A stretch of DNA of 33,041 nucleotides from a bacterium (GTDB taxonomy: Bacteria > Bacillota > Clostridia > Lachnospirales > Lachnospiraceae), in the NCBI GenBank assembly GCA_028724545.1, contig JAQYCU010000051.1, forward strand, positions 1-33,041, written 5' to 3'. Positions 8,392 to 15,154 of this stretch are shown here, piece after piece; positions within the stretch are counted from its first letter, which is position 1; the number at the start of each line of letters is the position of its first letter. The notes beneath the pieces are model-generated. The model was not told where the DNA came from. It worked only from the letters and a program-made list of their open reading frames with translations, and did not search any database. A program made the position numbers and the translations under genes.

Positions 8392-8412
8392 GCAGCCACG
8401 TCGCGTGGCTGC
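8392..8412. other. Perfect 9-bp stem-loop after the MarR gene
   Basis: GCAGCCACG and CGTGGCTGC are exact inverted copies with a 3-base TCG spacer. On the plus strand an A-tract, not a T-tract, follows, so this is not a standard terminator for MarR. On the minus strand ATTTTAT follows, which is a weak T-tract. Confidence 0.5.
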
Positions 8413-8435
8413 AAAAAATAAAATCAAATCGTAAA

Positions 8436-8705
8436 ATGTTTGGTATTCTTCAGATTTCCTGTCCGGTCATAGGACTTATGTTTCTGGGAACCAATACTCT
8501 GCAGGCGTTTGGAAAAGGATTGACTTCTCTTATTCTTTCTGTGTGCAGACAGGGACTTGTTTATATTCCGATACTGTTTTTGTTCAACTGTTTATTTGGA
8601 ATGTATGGCGTGGTATATGCTCAGCCGGTTGCAGATGCAGTCACCATTATTCTTGTTATGATTATATGCTTACGAAGTATACATAAAATGGGATGGAAAA
8701 TGTGA
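8436..8705 (+). pseudogene. C-terminal remnant of a MATE efflux transporter
   Basis: An open frame of 89 codons encodes only the last two or three membrane segments of a MATE transporter, recognisable from LGTNTLQAFGKGLTSLILSV followed by a GVVYAQPVADA segment. Full MATE proteins have about 450 residues and twelve segments. There is no ribosome binding site before the first ATG, and the 5' boundary follows a stem-loop. The gene order MarR then MATE is the usual drug-efflux operon, so a deletion has probably removed the first 360 or so codons. The remnant points toward an intact MATE gene on the other strand, 54 bases away, but its sequence is different, so it is not a duplication end of that gene. 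Confidence 0.8.
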
Positions 8706-8706
8706 A

Positions 8707-8747
8707 CTCCCACTTGTTAGATTTTTGCTCTAACTTTTTTGTGGGAG
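8707..8747 (+). terminator. Terminator-like nested hairpin between two MATE loci
   Basis: An inner stem GTTAGA / TCTAAC (8716-8721, 8729-8734) is followed by six T residues, and an outer stem CTCCCAC / GTGGGAG encloses both. It ends transcription from the left; the outer stem may also serve the convergent MATE gene on the minus strand. Confidence 0.65.
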
Positions 8748-8758
8748 CCACAGAGTTT

Positions 8759-10084
8759 TTACACATTCTTATATTCTGTTTTATAAAAGCGAACCGATAA
8801 AATCATAGCAATTGTCCATCCAATAGGCCAAGCGCACCAGATTCCGGTAGCACCGAGTCCTGTCTGCGACAGAACGAAGGCCAGAACTACACGCAAAATC
8901 AAATCTGTAAATGTTGCAATCATAAACTGTTTCATCAGACCTGCACCACGGAGAATGCCGTCTGCTACCAGTTTTACGGATACGACAAAATAGAATGGCG
9001 AGAATATTCTTAAAATTTCAATACCCGTGCGAAGGGCTGCTTTTGATGGCTGGTCCATAAAGAAGTGAATCAGCATTTTTCCACCAAAGAAATAGAGCAG
9101 ACACAGAGGAATACACAACAGCCATACCATTTTTCTCCCGGCGTAAAATCCTTCCCGTACACGTTTCGGTTTTCCGGCACCGATATTCTGTGCTGTATAA
9201 TTAGAAATTCCATTTCCAAGCGTAGTAAAAGAAGTGATGACCAGATTGTTCAGTTTAATAGCAGCTGAATATCCGGCAATTACGCTGGAGCCAAATCCGT
9301 TGATGATACTTTGGATGATAATATTTCCCACAGATATAAAGCTTTGCTGTAAAATACTTGGGATAGCAATAAGGGCGATTCTTTTGAAGAGGCTTAAAGA
9401 GAATAATTTTCCTTTTGCATCCGTTTTGATTTTATGAAGTCTTTTAAAGACGAATAGCAGGGCAAGAATACAGCTGACACCCTGGCACAAAAAGGTTGCC
9501 CAGGCAACGCCGGCAACTCCCATTTTGAAAGTTTTTACGAATAAAATATCGACAAAGATATTTGCTGTTGATGATATTGCCAAAAACCAGAATGGGGTTT
9601 TGGAATCTCCCAGTGCAGAGAAAATACCCGTCGAAATATTATAAAAGAATACAAAAGGAAGTCCCCATACATAAATATCCAGATATAGCTGCGAGTCGCT
9701 AAAAATATTATCCGGGGTGTGAATTAGGGTAAGAAGCAGGTTGCTGCCAAAGGTACCGATTGCCATTAACACCAGGCACATGGCAGCACTTCCTATCATT
9801 GCCGTTTTCACGGCTGTTTTCATTTCTGCATATTTTTTGGCACCAAAAAGCTGTGAAATAATGACAGAACATCCGATGTTACAGCCAAATGCAAAGGCGA
9901 TAAAAATCAGCGTGATTTCATAACTGTTTCCGACAGCAGCCAGCGCATTTTCACCGATAAACTTTCCGGCAATCAGGCTGTCAGCGATATTGTATATTTG
10001 CTGAAAGAGGATGCTTCCAAAAAGAGGAAGACAGAATTTCCAGAGAACTTTCTGAGGATTTCCGACAGTTAAATCTTTATTCAT
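8759..10084 (-). CDS. MATE family efflux transporter
   Basis: A 441-residue integral membrane protein with about twelve hydrophobic segments in two halves, of the multidrug and toxic compound extrusion family, which exports drugs or metabolites using a cation gradient. The N-terminus NPQKVLWKFCLPLFGSILFQ and the motif DSLIAGKFIGENALAAVG in the first helices are typical. Upstream on its strand AGGAGGG gives a strong site; that site lies inside the end of a truncated cytidylate kinase-like ORF whose stop overlaps the MATE start. A TTTACA-17-TATAAT promoter drives both. A divergent LysR gene shares the regulatory region and is the likely regulator. Confidence 0.93.
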   Translation of the reverse strand: MNKDLTVGNPQKVLWKFCLPLFGSILFQQIYNIADSLIAGKFIGENALAAVGNSYEITLIFIAFAFGCNIGCSVIISQLFGAKKYAEMKTAVKTAMIGSAAMCLVLMAIGTFGSNLLLTLIHTPDNIFSDSQLYLDIYVWGLPFVFFYNISTGIFSALGDSKTPFWFLAISSTANIFVDILFVKTFKMGVAGVAWATFLCQGVSCILALLFVFKRLHKIKTDAKGKLFSLSLFKRIALIAIPSILQQSFISVGNIIIQSIINGFGSSVIAGYSAAIKLNNLVITSFTTLGNGISNYTAQNIGAGKPKRVREGFYAGRKMVWLLCIPLCLLYFFGGKMLIHFFMDQPSKAALRTGIEILRIFSPFYFVVSVKLVADGILRGAGLMKQFMIATFTDLILRVVLAFVLSQTGLGATGIWCAWPIGWTIAMILSVRFYKTEYKNV

Positions 10085-10214
10085 TGCAGGAACCCTCCTG
10101 GTTTAAAAGTAATTTGTCATAGCAGGGAATATGCAGCTTTTCGGCCAGTTTTTTACCGATTTCCCTTCCACCACTGTCGTATTCACGACCTACACAGATG
10201 ATTGTCTTGTCCAT
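10077..10214 (-). pseudogene. Truncated cytidylate kinase-like protein (N-terminal 45 codons)
   Basis: On the minus strand an ATG preceded by AAGGAGTG opens 45 codons with the start of a cytidylate kinase-like P-loop protein: TIICVGREYDSGGREIGKKL, then a CYDKLLL strand. Intact members are about 200 residues. The frame stops at TAA 10079-10077, overlapping the MATE start by 8 bases, and the last codons contain the MATE ribosome binding site. The body of the kinase gene is missing. Cytidylate kinase-like and MATE genes do occur together in related bacteria, by my recollection. The short ORF could still act by translational coupling to the MATE gene. Confidence 0.72.
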
Positions 10215-10251
10215 CTTGAATCACTCCTTATCTTGTTTTTTTTCGGATACT

Positions 10252-10280
10252 ATTATATACTTTCTTGTGAAAGGTGTAAA
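10252..10280 (-). promoter_or_regulatory. Promoter for the truncated kinase / MATE unit
   Basis: On the minus strand TTTACA (10280-10275) and TATAAT (10257-10252) are 17 bases apart. It lies between the divergent LysR gene and the MATE unit, where a LysR regulator normally binds. Confidence 0.75.
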
Positions 10281-10333
10281 ATACATATAGTGAATAGCAA
10301 TTATGTATTTTTTGTATGGAAAGGGGCTGCAGT

Positions 10334-11233
10334 ATGAACCATATCACTTACGATTATTATAGGATATTTTATTATGTTGCAAAATATAAAAGCATTTCGC
10401 AGGCTGCGAAGATTCTGCACAGTAATCAGCCTAATATTACAAAATTTATGAATAAACTGGAAGAACAGTTAGGATGCAAACTTATGATACGTTCTAACAG
10501 GGGAATTACACTTACGCCAGAGGGAGAGAGGCTTTTTGCACATGTTTCTGTTGCATATGCCCAGTTAAAGGAAGCAGAGGAAGAAATCGCCGGTTACAGC
10601 AGTATGCATGCCGGAACGGTTCGCATCAGTGCCACGGAAACAGCTTTACACGGAATTCTACTGGACGCCCTGATTAAATATAGAAAATCTTTTCCGGGAA
10701 TCCACCTTTTTATTACGAATGAATCTACTCCGGAAGCGATTCAGACGTTGAGAAAAGGTGCTGCTGATTTGGCAATTGTGACATCCCCTGTTGCTATACC
10801 ATCGGGGCTTAGAAAAACGTCGCTTGGAACTTTTCGTGAAATTCTGGTGGCAGCAAAGGATTCTCCGTTGTCAGAAAAGGCGATATTAAAACCTGCTGAT
10901 ATTCGGAAGTATTCTGTTATTGGTTTAGGCCGTCACTCAAAAACATATGAATTATATTCCCGTTTATTTCTGCCTTACGGCGTGGAGTGGCAACCTGATA
11001 TTGATGTGGCTACTGCTGACCAGATTCTTCCTATGGTAAAAGCAGGACTGGGAATCGGTTTTCTTCCTGAATTTATGGCAAAGCAGGAATTAGAACTAAA
11101 AAATATTGTTTCCATCAATGTGCCTGGCATACAGCCGGAACGGGAAATTGTTATTCTGGAAGATTCTGATAAAACATTGAATGTAGCAGCAAGAGAATTG
11201 AAAAAATATCTGATGACAGAAAGTGAGGTTTGA
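10334..11233 (+). CDS. LysR family transcriptional regulator
   Basis: A 299-residue regulator with an N-terminal helix-turn-helix (residues 1-60: YYRIFYYVAKYKSISQAAK then SNQPNITKFMNKLEEQLG) and a periplasmic-binding-like effector domain in the remainder. LysR proteins are tetramers that usually activate a divergent gene in response to a small ligand, and here the divergent unit is the MATE exporter. ATG 10334 is chosen because AAGGGG lies 7-8 bases before it; an upstream in-frame ATG at 10316 has no site. An immediately following 25-codon fragment looks like a second LysR start. Confidence 0.92.
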   Translation: MNHITYDYYRIFYYVAKYKSISQAAKILHSNQPNITKFMNKLEEQLGCKLMIRSNRGITLTPEGERLFAHVSVAYAQLKEAEEEIAGYSSMHAGTVRISATETALHGILLDALIKYRKSFPGIHLFITNESTPEAIQTLRKGAADLAIVTSPVAIPSGLRKTSLGTFREILVAAKDSPLSEKAILKPADIRKYSVIGLGRHSKTYELYSRLFLPYGVEWQPDIDVATADQILPMVKAGLGIGFLPEFMAKQELELKNIVSINVPGIQPEREIVILEDSDKTLNVAARELKKYLMTESEV

Positions 11234-11235
11234 AA

Positions 11236-11313
11236 ATGACATTACAGCAGTTAAAATATGCAATAACAGTAGCAGAAACAGGAACAATTACAGAGGCAGC
11301 TAAAAAGCGTTGA
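11236..11313 (+). pseudogene. N-terminal remnant of a second LysR regulator
   Basis: Two bases after the LysR stop an ATG with a GAGGT site begins 25 codons that match the first helix of a LysR DNA-binding domain: MTLQQLKYAITVAETGTITE, then AAKKR and a TGA. The recognition helix and everything beyond are absent, and non-coding tandem repeats follow. Its start signals are intact, so a short peptide may still be made. Confidence 0.75.
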
Positions 11314-11346
11314 TAATTTTTTGATTTGCCATATAATATAACTATA

Positions 11347-11454
11347 AATAGTGGGTGTATCTCAGCTCTAAATGAGAAAGTTATAAGTGAGTTTCTCTTA
11401 ACTCAGAATAAGAAAGTTAATAGTGAGTGTTTCGCTACTCTGAATGCGATTTTT
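11347..11454. repeat. Three tandem 36-bp imperfect repeats
   Basis: Units at 11347-11382, 11383-11418 and 11419-11454 follow each other with an exact 36-base period. Shared features are a start like AATAGTGAGTGT, a middle TACTCTGAAT and, in the first two, an end GAGAAAGTT or AAGAAAGTT. Each unit can form a small hairpin from GAGTG and a downstream CTC. There are no spacers and no coding sense. The array sits between the LysR fragment and a strong stem-loop. Confidence 0.7.
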
Positions 11455-11458
11455 ACAG

Positions 11459-11484
11459 TCTGGGACAGGGAAACCTGTCCCAGA
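11459..11484. terminator. Strong stem-loop between convergent genes
   Basis: An 11-bp perfect stem (TCTGGGACAGG / CCTGTCCCAGA) with a GAAA tetraloop is followed on the plus strand by TTACTTTTAAG. It lies 6 bases from the stop of the minus-strand DUF6512 gene. The T-tracts are weak on both sides, so it may be a bidirectional terminator or an mRNA 3'-end stabiliser. Confidence 0.6.
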
Positions 11485-11490
11485 TTACTT

Positions 11491-12009
11491 TTAAGGAGCA
11501 TACGATGGATTTGGTTCCATAAAGATTCCTAACTTTGGTGGAAAATAAGTAAACAAAACAAAGCAGATTGCAAAAACAATAACGCCCAACCAAAGCCAGA
11601 ACAGGCAGCGTTGCGCTTTGCAGGAAAGCGACAGTTTGTAAAAAGCGAGAAAGCCAAACAATACACTTAGCAAAAATGTGGCAATGTCGGGTACAATATA
11701 ATTTTGTCCGAGGATGCCGGAGTATGTGTAGAAAATAACCGGAATCAGACAGGTGCCGAGCAAAATTCCGGCAGGCGCAGAGGATACAGCACAAGGATAA
11801 CTGTCTTTGCGTTTTTGATTTGTAAATAAGAAATAGAGAAGCATTGGAAAAAAGCACAATTTCATATGCTCCCAGGTGGATTCGTTTATCGGAAAGAAAA
11901 ATCCAAGTATAAAGTTGTTGCCGGACCATTCATAAACAAAATGTGAAATGGTTCCGGCGATAATTACAAAGGCCGTCCCTATGATGGTATATAATTTTAA
12001 TTTATTCAT
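11491..12009 (-). CDS. DUF6512 family membrane protein
   Basis: A 172-residue hydrophobic protein with about five or six membrane segments. The N-terminal segment TISHFVYEWSGNNFILGFFF followed by PINESTWEHMKL is what I recognise as the DUF6512 family of clostridial membrane proteins; no function is established to my knowledge. The Glu and His in the ESTWEHMK segment, placed at a membrane edge, look like conserved polar residues. There is no strong ribosome binding site before the ATG. Directly upstream on the same strand is what looks like the end of a TetR regulator, so the original unit may have been regulator plus membrane protein. Confidence 0.75.
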   Translation of the reverse strand: MNKLKLYTIIGTAFVIIAGTISHFVYEWSGNNFILGFFFPINESTWEHMKLCFFPMLLYFLFTNQKRKDSYPCAVSSAPAGILLGTCLIPVIFYTYSGILGQNYIVPDIATFLLSVLFGFLAFYKLSLSCKAQRCLFWLWLGVIVFAICFVLFTYFPPKLGIFMEPNPSYAP

Positions 12010-12040
12010 GGTAATAGTGTATGCTATGATTTCTATTTTA

Positions 12041-12166
12041 TTAGTCTTTTAACGTATCAATTTCGATGGTGTTGTCGTTATCCATAATCCAATAGTAAAT
12101 TATGCCAAAACTTCCGGTGCCGGCATAAATATATCCATAAGTTTTTTTGACATTGCACAGGCCGAT
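12041..12166 (-). pseudogene. Possible C-terminal remnant of a TetR-type regulator
   Basis: On the minus strand 41 codons between two stops read like a TetR ligand-domain tail: TYGYIYAGTGSFGIIYYWIM followed by an acidic end. The tyrosine-rich helix ending in a W-I/L pair is common at that place in TetR proteins. No start codon or DNA-binding domain remains. The call is by pattern only and could be a chance open stretch, although its amino acid composition is protein-like. Confidence 0.35.
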
Positions 12167-12203
12167 TTATTGAGATATGATGAATAAGGAGGTAAATGCA
12201 AAA

Positions 12204-12509
12204 ATGAAAAAGAAAGTAGCTTTTATATGTGTACATAATTCCTGCCGGAGCCAAATAGCAGAGGCGTTGGGAAATTATTTACGAGGAAATGAATTTGAAT
12301 GTTATTCCTGTGGCACTCAGACAAAGGAACAGATAAATCAGGATGCTGTCAGATTAATGAAAGAATTGTACGGCATTGATATGGAAGAAAAGCAGTATAG
12401 TAAGACGTATGATAAAATACCGACACCGGATATTGCAATTTCAATGGGTTGCGACGTAGGATGCCCATATATAGGAAGGGTGAGGTTGTACAAATGCTTT
12501 GTATGGTAA
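12204..12509 (+). pseudogene. arsC: Truncated ArsC-type arsenate reductase / low-molecular-weight phosphatase
   Basis: A 101-residue ORF begins like thioredoxin-type arsenate reductase: FICVHNSCRSQIAEALG carries the P-loop with the catalytic cysteine and arginine, and later ISMGCDVGCPYIGR is present. Family members continue for another 30-40 residues with a W-G-L-x-D-P-T-G segment; here the frame runs into VRLYKCFVW and stops. The tail codons are the upstream region and start of a sigma factor fragment, so the breakpoint lies near 12480. AAGGAGG at 12186-12192 precedes ATG 12204. Loss of the C-terminal segment that contains a redox/active-site loop makes activity unlikely. Confidence 0.75.
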
Positions 12510-12673
12510 TGGCAATGGTAGATTTGCCAAAAGACAAAAGAAAAGTTGAAAAGTTGTATGAAAAGTATAATAGACTAATGTATGTTGTTGCATTCAATGT
12601 GCTAAATCATTGTGAAGTGGAGTGGGACAATATTCTTCGGGCGATAATTCCACTGAATATGTTTCAGAAATGA
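12494..12673 (+). pseudogene. N-terminal fragment of an ECF-type sigma factor
   Basis: A 59-codon ORF starting with an ATG preceded by GAGGT encodes the region-2 start of a sigma-70 family factor: DKRKVEKLYEKYNRLMYVVA followed by FNVLNH. About 40 residues in, at the NHC/EVEW point, similarity ends and the frame runs out at 12673. Functional ECF factors have about 160-180 residues with regions 2 and 4; region 4 is absent. It overlaps the end of the broken arsC frame. The likely cause is an internal deletion joining this start to the tail of a neighbouring gene. Confidence 0.65.
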
Positions 12674-12729
12674 AAGAGAAAAAAATGTGTAAGATTGTAA
12701 ATGAGGTGACAGACTATGAAAATGAATAA
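12616..12729 (+). pseudogene. C-terminal remnant joined to the sigma fragment, overlapping the lipoprotein start
   Basis: In the +1 frame relative to the sigma fragment, 37 codons from 12616 end at TAA 12727-12729, with QYSSGDNSTEYVSEMKEKK and a KIVNEVTDYENE tail. The stop overlaps the start of the lipoprotein gene by 14 bases, a normal operon coupling, which suggests this is the true tail of the gene that once preceded the lipoprotein (perhaps an anti-sigma protein). Identity of the family is not recognised. Confidence 0.35.
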
Positions 12730-13165
12730 GTGTAAAAAATATTTGCTTACTATAACGATAATGATGCTATTTTTGATGACAGGATGTAAAAATAATGACG
12801 GGCAAAATGTCAAGGAAAGTCCGGAGGTTTCAAAAAGTGATATAAAAAGTCCGGATGTTTTAGACAGTAATACAGAAAATAAAAATAATAGTGAAAGTAA
12901 AAATAGTAAAGAGTTAACTGACGGTATATATAAAAAACTGTCGGACGCGGATAAAGAAATGATTATTGATTTGCAGGATGCAAGTATTAGCAAGGTGATT
13001 TTGGAAAGCGATAATGGCATCAAAAAAGTAAATGAAAACATTGATATTACGGGAAAAGAACTATACAAAGCTGTATATAAAACAAATGATGCTACAATAG
13101 GAGATTTTATTGTATATGCAGATACGAATGATTTGTCAATATTAGGATATGGGCTGCTGGATTAA
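12716..13165 (+). CDS. Small putative lipoprotein
   Basis: A 149-residue exported protein. The N-terminus has lysines, a hydrophobic segment TITIMMLFLMTGC and a lipobox ending in Cys at about residue 23, so it should be lipid-anchored on the outer face of the membrane. An asparagine/serine/lysine-rich linker of roughly 45 residues follows, then a small folded region of about 75 residues (LSDADKEMIIDLQDASISKV onward). GAGGTGA at 12704-12710 supports ATG 12716. It follows the remains of a sigma factor and its partner gene, so it may belong to a stress-signalling operon that is now broken. No domain is recognised. Confidence 0.7.
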   Translation: MKMNKCKKYLLTITIMMLFLMTGCKNNDGQNVKESPEVSKSDIKSPDVLDSNTENKNNSESKNSKELTDGIYKKLSDADKEMIIDLQDASISKVILESDNGIKKVNENIDITGKELYKAVYKTNDATIGDFIVYADTNDLSILGYGLLD

Positions 13166-13203
13166 CAACGCTAAAAAGCGTTCAGCGAAAATGCGAATCG
13201 GTA

Positions 13204-13233
13204 TTGACAAAGACTGGCTGCGAGTGCTAAAAT
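13204..13233 (+). promoter_or_regulatory. Promoter of the ABC-F leader
   Basis: TTGACA (13204-13209) and TAAAAT (13228-13233) are 18 bases apart. The predicted start near 13240 is five bases before the first leader helix, which fits a transcript whose leader begins with that helix. Confidence 0.65.
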
Positions 13234-13263
13234 GGCTTTATCTTAAAAGAGAGAGGTGAAAAA

Positions 13264-13275
13264 ATGAGAAGATAA
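13264..13275 (+). CDS. Three-codon upstream ORF (Met-Arg-Arg) in the ABC-F leader
   Basis: ATG AGA AGA TAA follows AGAGAGGTG with good spacing. So short an ORF with a strong site is best read as a regulatory uORF, where a drug-stalled ribosome would change leader folding. A second overlapping leader ORF starts at 13436 with GAGG and runs past the ABC-F start in another frame. Confidence 0.4.
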   Translation: MRR

Positions 13276-13448
13276 TTTGCTTTTGATTTCATGAAGATTT
13301 TGACAGTATGCGAGAAGTCCGTACTGTTTATCATGTTGCCAAAAGTAGATTATGTTCTCATAACCTCTCTTTTGTTTTGCATAAAAAGATTGCAATGTGG
13401 CATATGCTTCGTTATTAAAAAAATGATATGAGGTTATGAAATGTAATG

Positions 13449-13478
13449 GAACTATTTGGCAACAAATGGTTCTTTTTT
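13449..13478 (+). terminator. Intrinsic terminator 31 bases before the ABC-F start
   Basis: A 10-bp stem (GAACTATTTG / CAAATGGTTC, one G-U pair) with a GCAA loop is followed by six T residues. Because it lies between promoter and start codon, it must be bypassed for expression. Confidence 0.82.
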
Positions 13479-13508
13479 ATATGCAGAATTTTGAAAGGGG
13501 GAAGGCAT

Positions 13509-15035
13509 ATGGCACAAATTAGTGTAAATAATCTTACCTTTGGTTATGAGGAGAGTTTGAATTATGTATTTGAAAATGTTACATTTACCATTGATACAGA
13601 CTGGAAATTGGGATTTATAGGCAGAAATGGAAAAGGGAAAAGTACATTTTTAAAGTTATTGTCAGGCGAATATGAATTTAGTGGTTCTATTCATACAACA
13701 GCCAGATTTGATTATTTTCCATATGAGGTATCAGAATCTCAGAGAGAATTGGCTATTGCAGACTTTATGGAAGCTTTGAAGCCGGGATGTGAACAATGGA
13801 AGGTCATTTGTGAATTAGAAAAACTATCGGAGAGTGCAGAAATCTTGTACAGACCATACGGTACGCTAAGCCCGGGCGAGCGTACAAAAGCCTTGCTTGC
13901 AGTTTTGTTTTCCGATGAAAATGATTTTTTACTGATAGATGAACCGACGAATCATCTTGATAAAGAGGCAAGAGAAATTGTAAAAAAATATCTGGCTGCC
14001 AAGAAGGGATTTATATTAGTTTCCCATGACCGGGATTTGCTGGATGCCTGTACGGACCATTGTCTGGTTTTAAACAGGAATAGCATTGAAGTGCAGCAAG
14101 GTAATTTTTCATCCTGGTGGGAGAATAAGCAACGGAAAGACCAGTTTGCAATTGCAGAGAATAAGAAACACAGAAAAGAAATTCAAAAATTGAATGAGGC
14201 AGCAGCCAAAGTTTCCGGATGGGCTGACAAAAATGAGCACACAAAGATAGGGTTTGACCCGATAAAAGAGCATGACAGGTGTTTAAGTACCAGAAGTTAT
14301 ATTGGTGCGAAGACCAAAAAGATGCAGAGTCGGGTAAAACAGATGGAGAATAGGATAGGACGGGAAATCGAAGAGAAAGAAGGTCTTTTACAGGATATCG
14401 AATCGCCAAAAGACTTAAAACTGTTTTCACTGGCCTATCATAAGAAAACACTTGTCAATGTAAAGGATTATAGCGTGACATATGCAGGCATGGAAAATCC
14501 GGTGTTTACAGGAGTATCTTTTGCTGTTGAGCAGGGGGAAAGAATTGCATTATCCGGAGAAAACGGAAGTGGAAAAACAACGCTGATTAAAATGATTTTG
14601 CGAAAATGCAATTCTTCTAAGGAAAATATTACTGTTTGCGAAGAGGGAGTGTGTGACGTAGCGAGTGGTCTTATGATTTCTTATGTCGGACAGGAAATCA
14701 GAGGACTAAAAGGAGATATTGCAACGTACTGCAAAGCACACGATTTAGATAAGAGTTTGTTCTGCTCATTACTGAGGCAACTTGATTTTGAGCGAAACCA
14801 GTTTTCGCAAAACATAGAAAACTATTCCGACGGGCAGAAGAAAAAAGTGCTGTTGGCAACCAGTCTGCTCACACCGGCGCACCTTTATATCTGGGACGAA
14901 CCGTTGAATTACATTGATGTTTTTTCGCGAATCCAGTTAGAAAATCTGATATTAGAATACAAACCGACCATTTTATTTGTGGAACATGATATAAAATTCT
15001 GCGAAAAAGTGGCCACAAAAGTGGTCAGTCTGTAA
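13509..15035 (+). CDS. Lsa-type ABC-F ribosomal protection protein
   Basis: A 508-residue soluble protein with two ABC ATPase domains and no membrane segments, the ABC-F arrangement. Domain 1: Walker A GRNGKGKST (38-46), signature LSPGERTKALL, Walker B LLIDEPTNHLD. Domain 2: GENGSGKTT, YSDGQKKKVLL, and YIWDEPLNYIDVFSR, which is close to the Lsa/Vga group. The inter-domain linker (about residues 195-300) is rich in charged residues. Such proteins bind the ribosomal E site and dislodge antibiotics; the Lsa group typically acts on lincosamides, streptogramin A and pleuromutilins. ATG 13509 follows AAAGGGGGAAGG. Control is by the attenuator upstream. The drug spectrum cannot be told from sequence. 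Confidence 0.87.
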   Translation: MAQISVNNLTFGYEESLNYVFENVTFTIDTDWKLGFIGRNGKGKSTFLKLLSGEYEFSGSIHTTARFDYFPYEVSESQRELAIADFMEALKPGCEQWKVICELEKLSESAEILYRPYGTLSPGERTKALLAVLFSDENDFLLIDEPTNHLDKEAREIVKKYLAAKKGFILVSHDRDLLDACTDHCLVLNRNSIEVQQGNFSSWWENKQRKDQFAIAENKKHRKEIQKLNEAAAKVSGWADKNEHTKIGFDPIKEHDRCLSTRSYIGAKTKKMQSRVKQMENRIGREIEEKEGLLQDIESPKDLKLFSLAYHKKTLVNVKDYSVTYAGMENPVFTGVSFAVEQGERIALSGENGSGKTTLIKMILRKCNSSKENITVCEEGVCDVASGLMISYVGQEIRGLKGDIATYCKAHDLDKSLFCSLLRQLDFERNQFSQNIENYSDGQKKKVLLATSLLTPAHLYIWDEPLNYIDVFSRIQLENLILEYKPTILFVEHDIKFCEKVATKVVSL

Positions 15036-15154
15036 GTGCAAAAGAGGATAGGAGAAAAATAATAAAATAGGAAAAATTTCTATGTGAAAATGAAAAAGTA
15101 AGAAAAAGCGAGTTAACAAGAGAAAAACAAAGATGAATAAAGGAGGATTTAGGA

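Larger units (their letters stand above)
13240..13508 (+). promoter_or_regulatory. Attenuator leader of the ABC-F gene
   Basis: About 270 non-coding bases separate the promoter from the ABC-F start. Helix 1 pairs AAAAGAGAGAGGT + ATGAGAA (13245-13270, covering the uORF ribosome site and start) with TTCTCAT + ACCTCTCTTTT (13355-13373). Helix 2 pairs TCATAACCTC (13358-13367) with GAGGTTATGA (13430-13439), perfect 10 bp and exclusive with helix 1. An antiterminator helix pairs TGTTGCCAAA (13334-13343) with TTTGGCAACA (13455-13464), perfect 10 bp, and invades the terminator at 13449-13478. This is the layout of ribosome-mediated attenuation: stalling on the uORF would expose the antiterminator arm. 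Pairings are seen; the mechanism is inferred. Confidence 0.65.

Noticed and set aside
8392-8412. Rho-independent terminator for MarR
   Set aside because: The stem is perfect but is followed by an A-tract on the plus strand, so it is listed only as a stem-loop.
11347-11454. CRISPR array (36-base period)
   Set aside because: The copies are contiguous and diverged, without unique spacers, and no cas genes are in the window.
11453-11929. 158-codon minus-strand ORF overlapping the DUF6512 gene
   Set aside because: It is a shadow in another frame; the DUF6512 frame has membrane helices and a recognisable family motif.
13240-13425. Open minus-strand frame through the ABC-F leader with a protein-like composition
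   Set aside because: It has no start codon or binding site, and the bases are fully explained by the paired leader helices on the plus strand.
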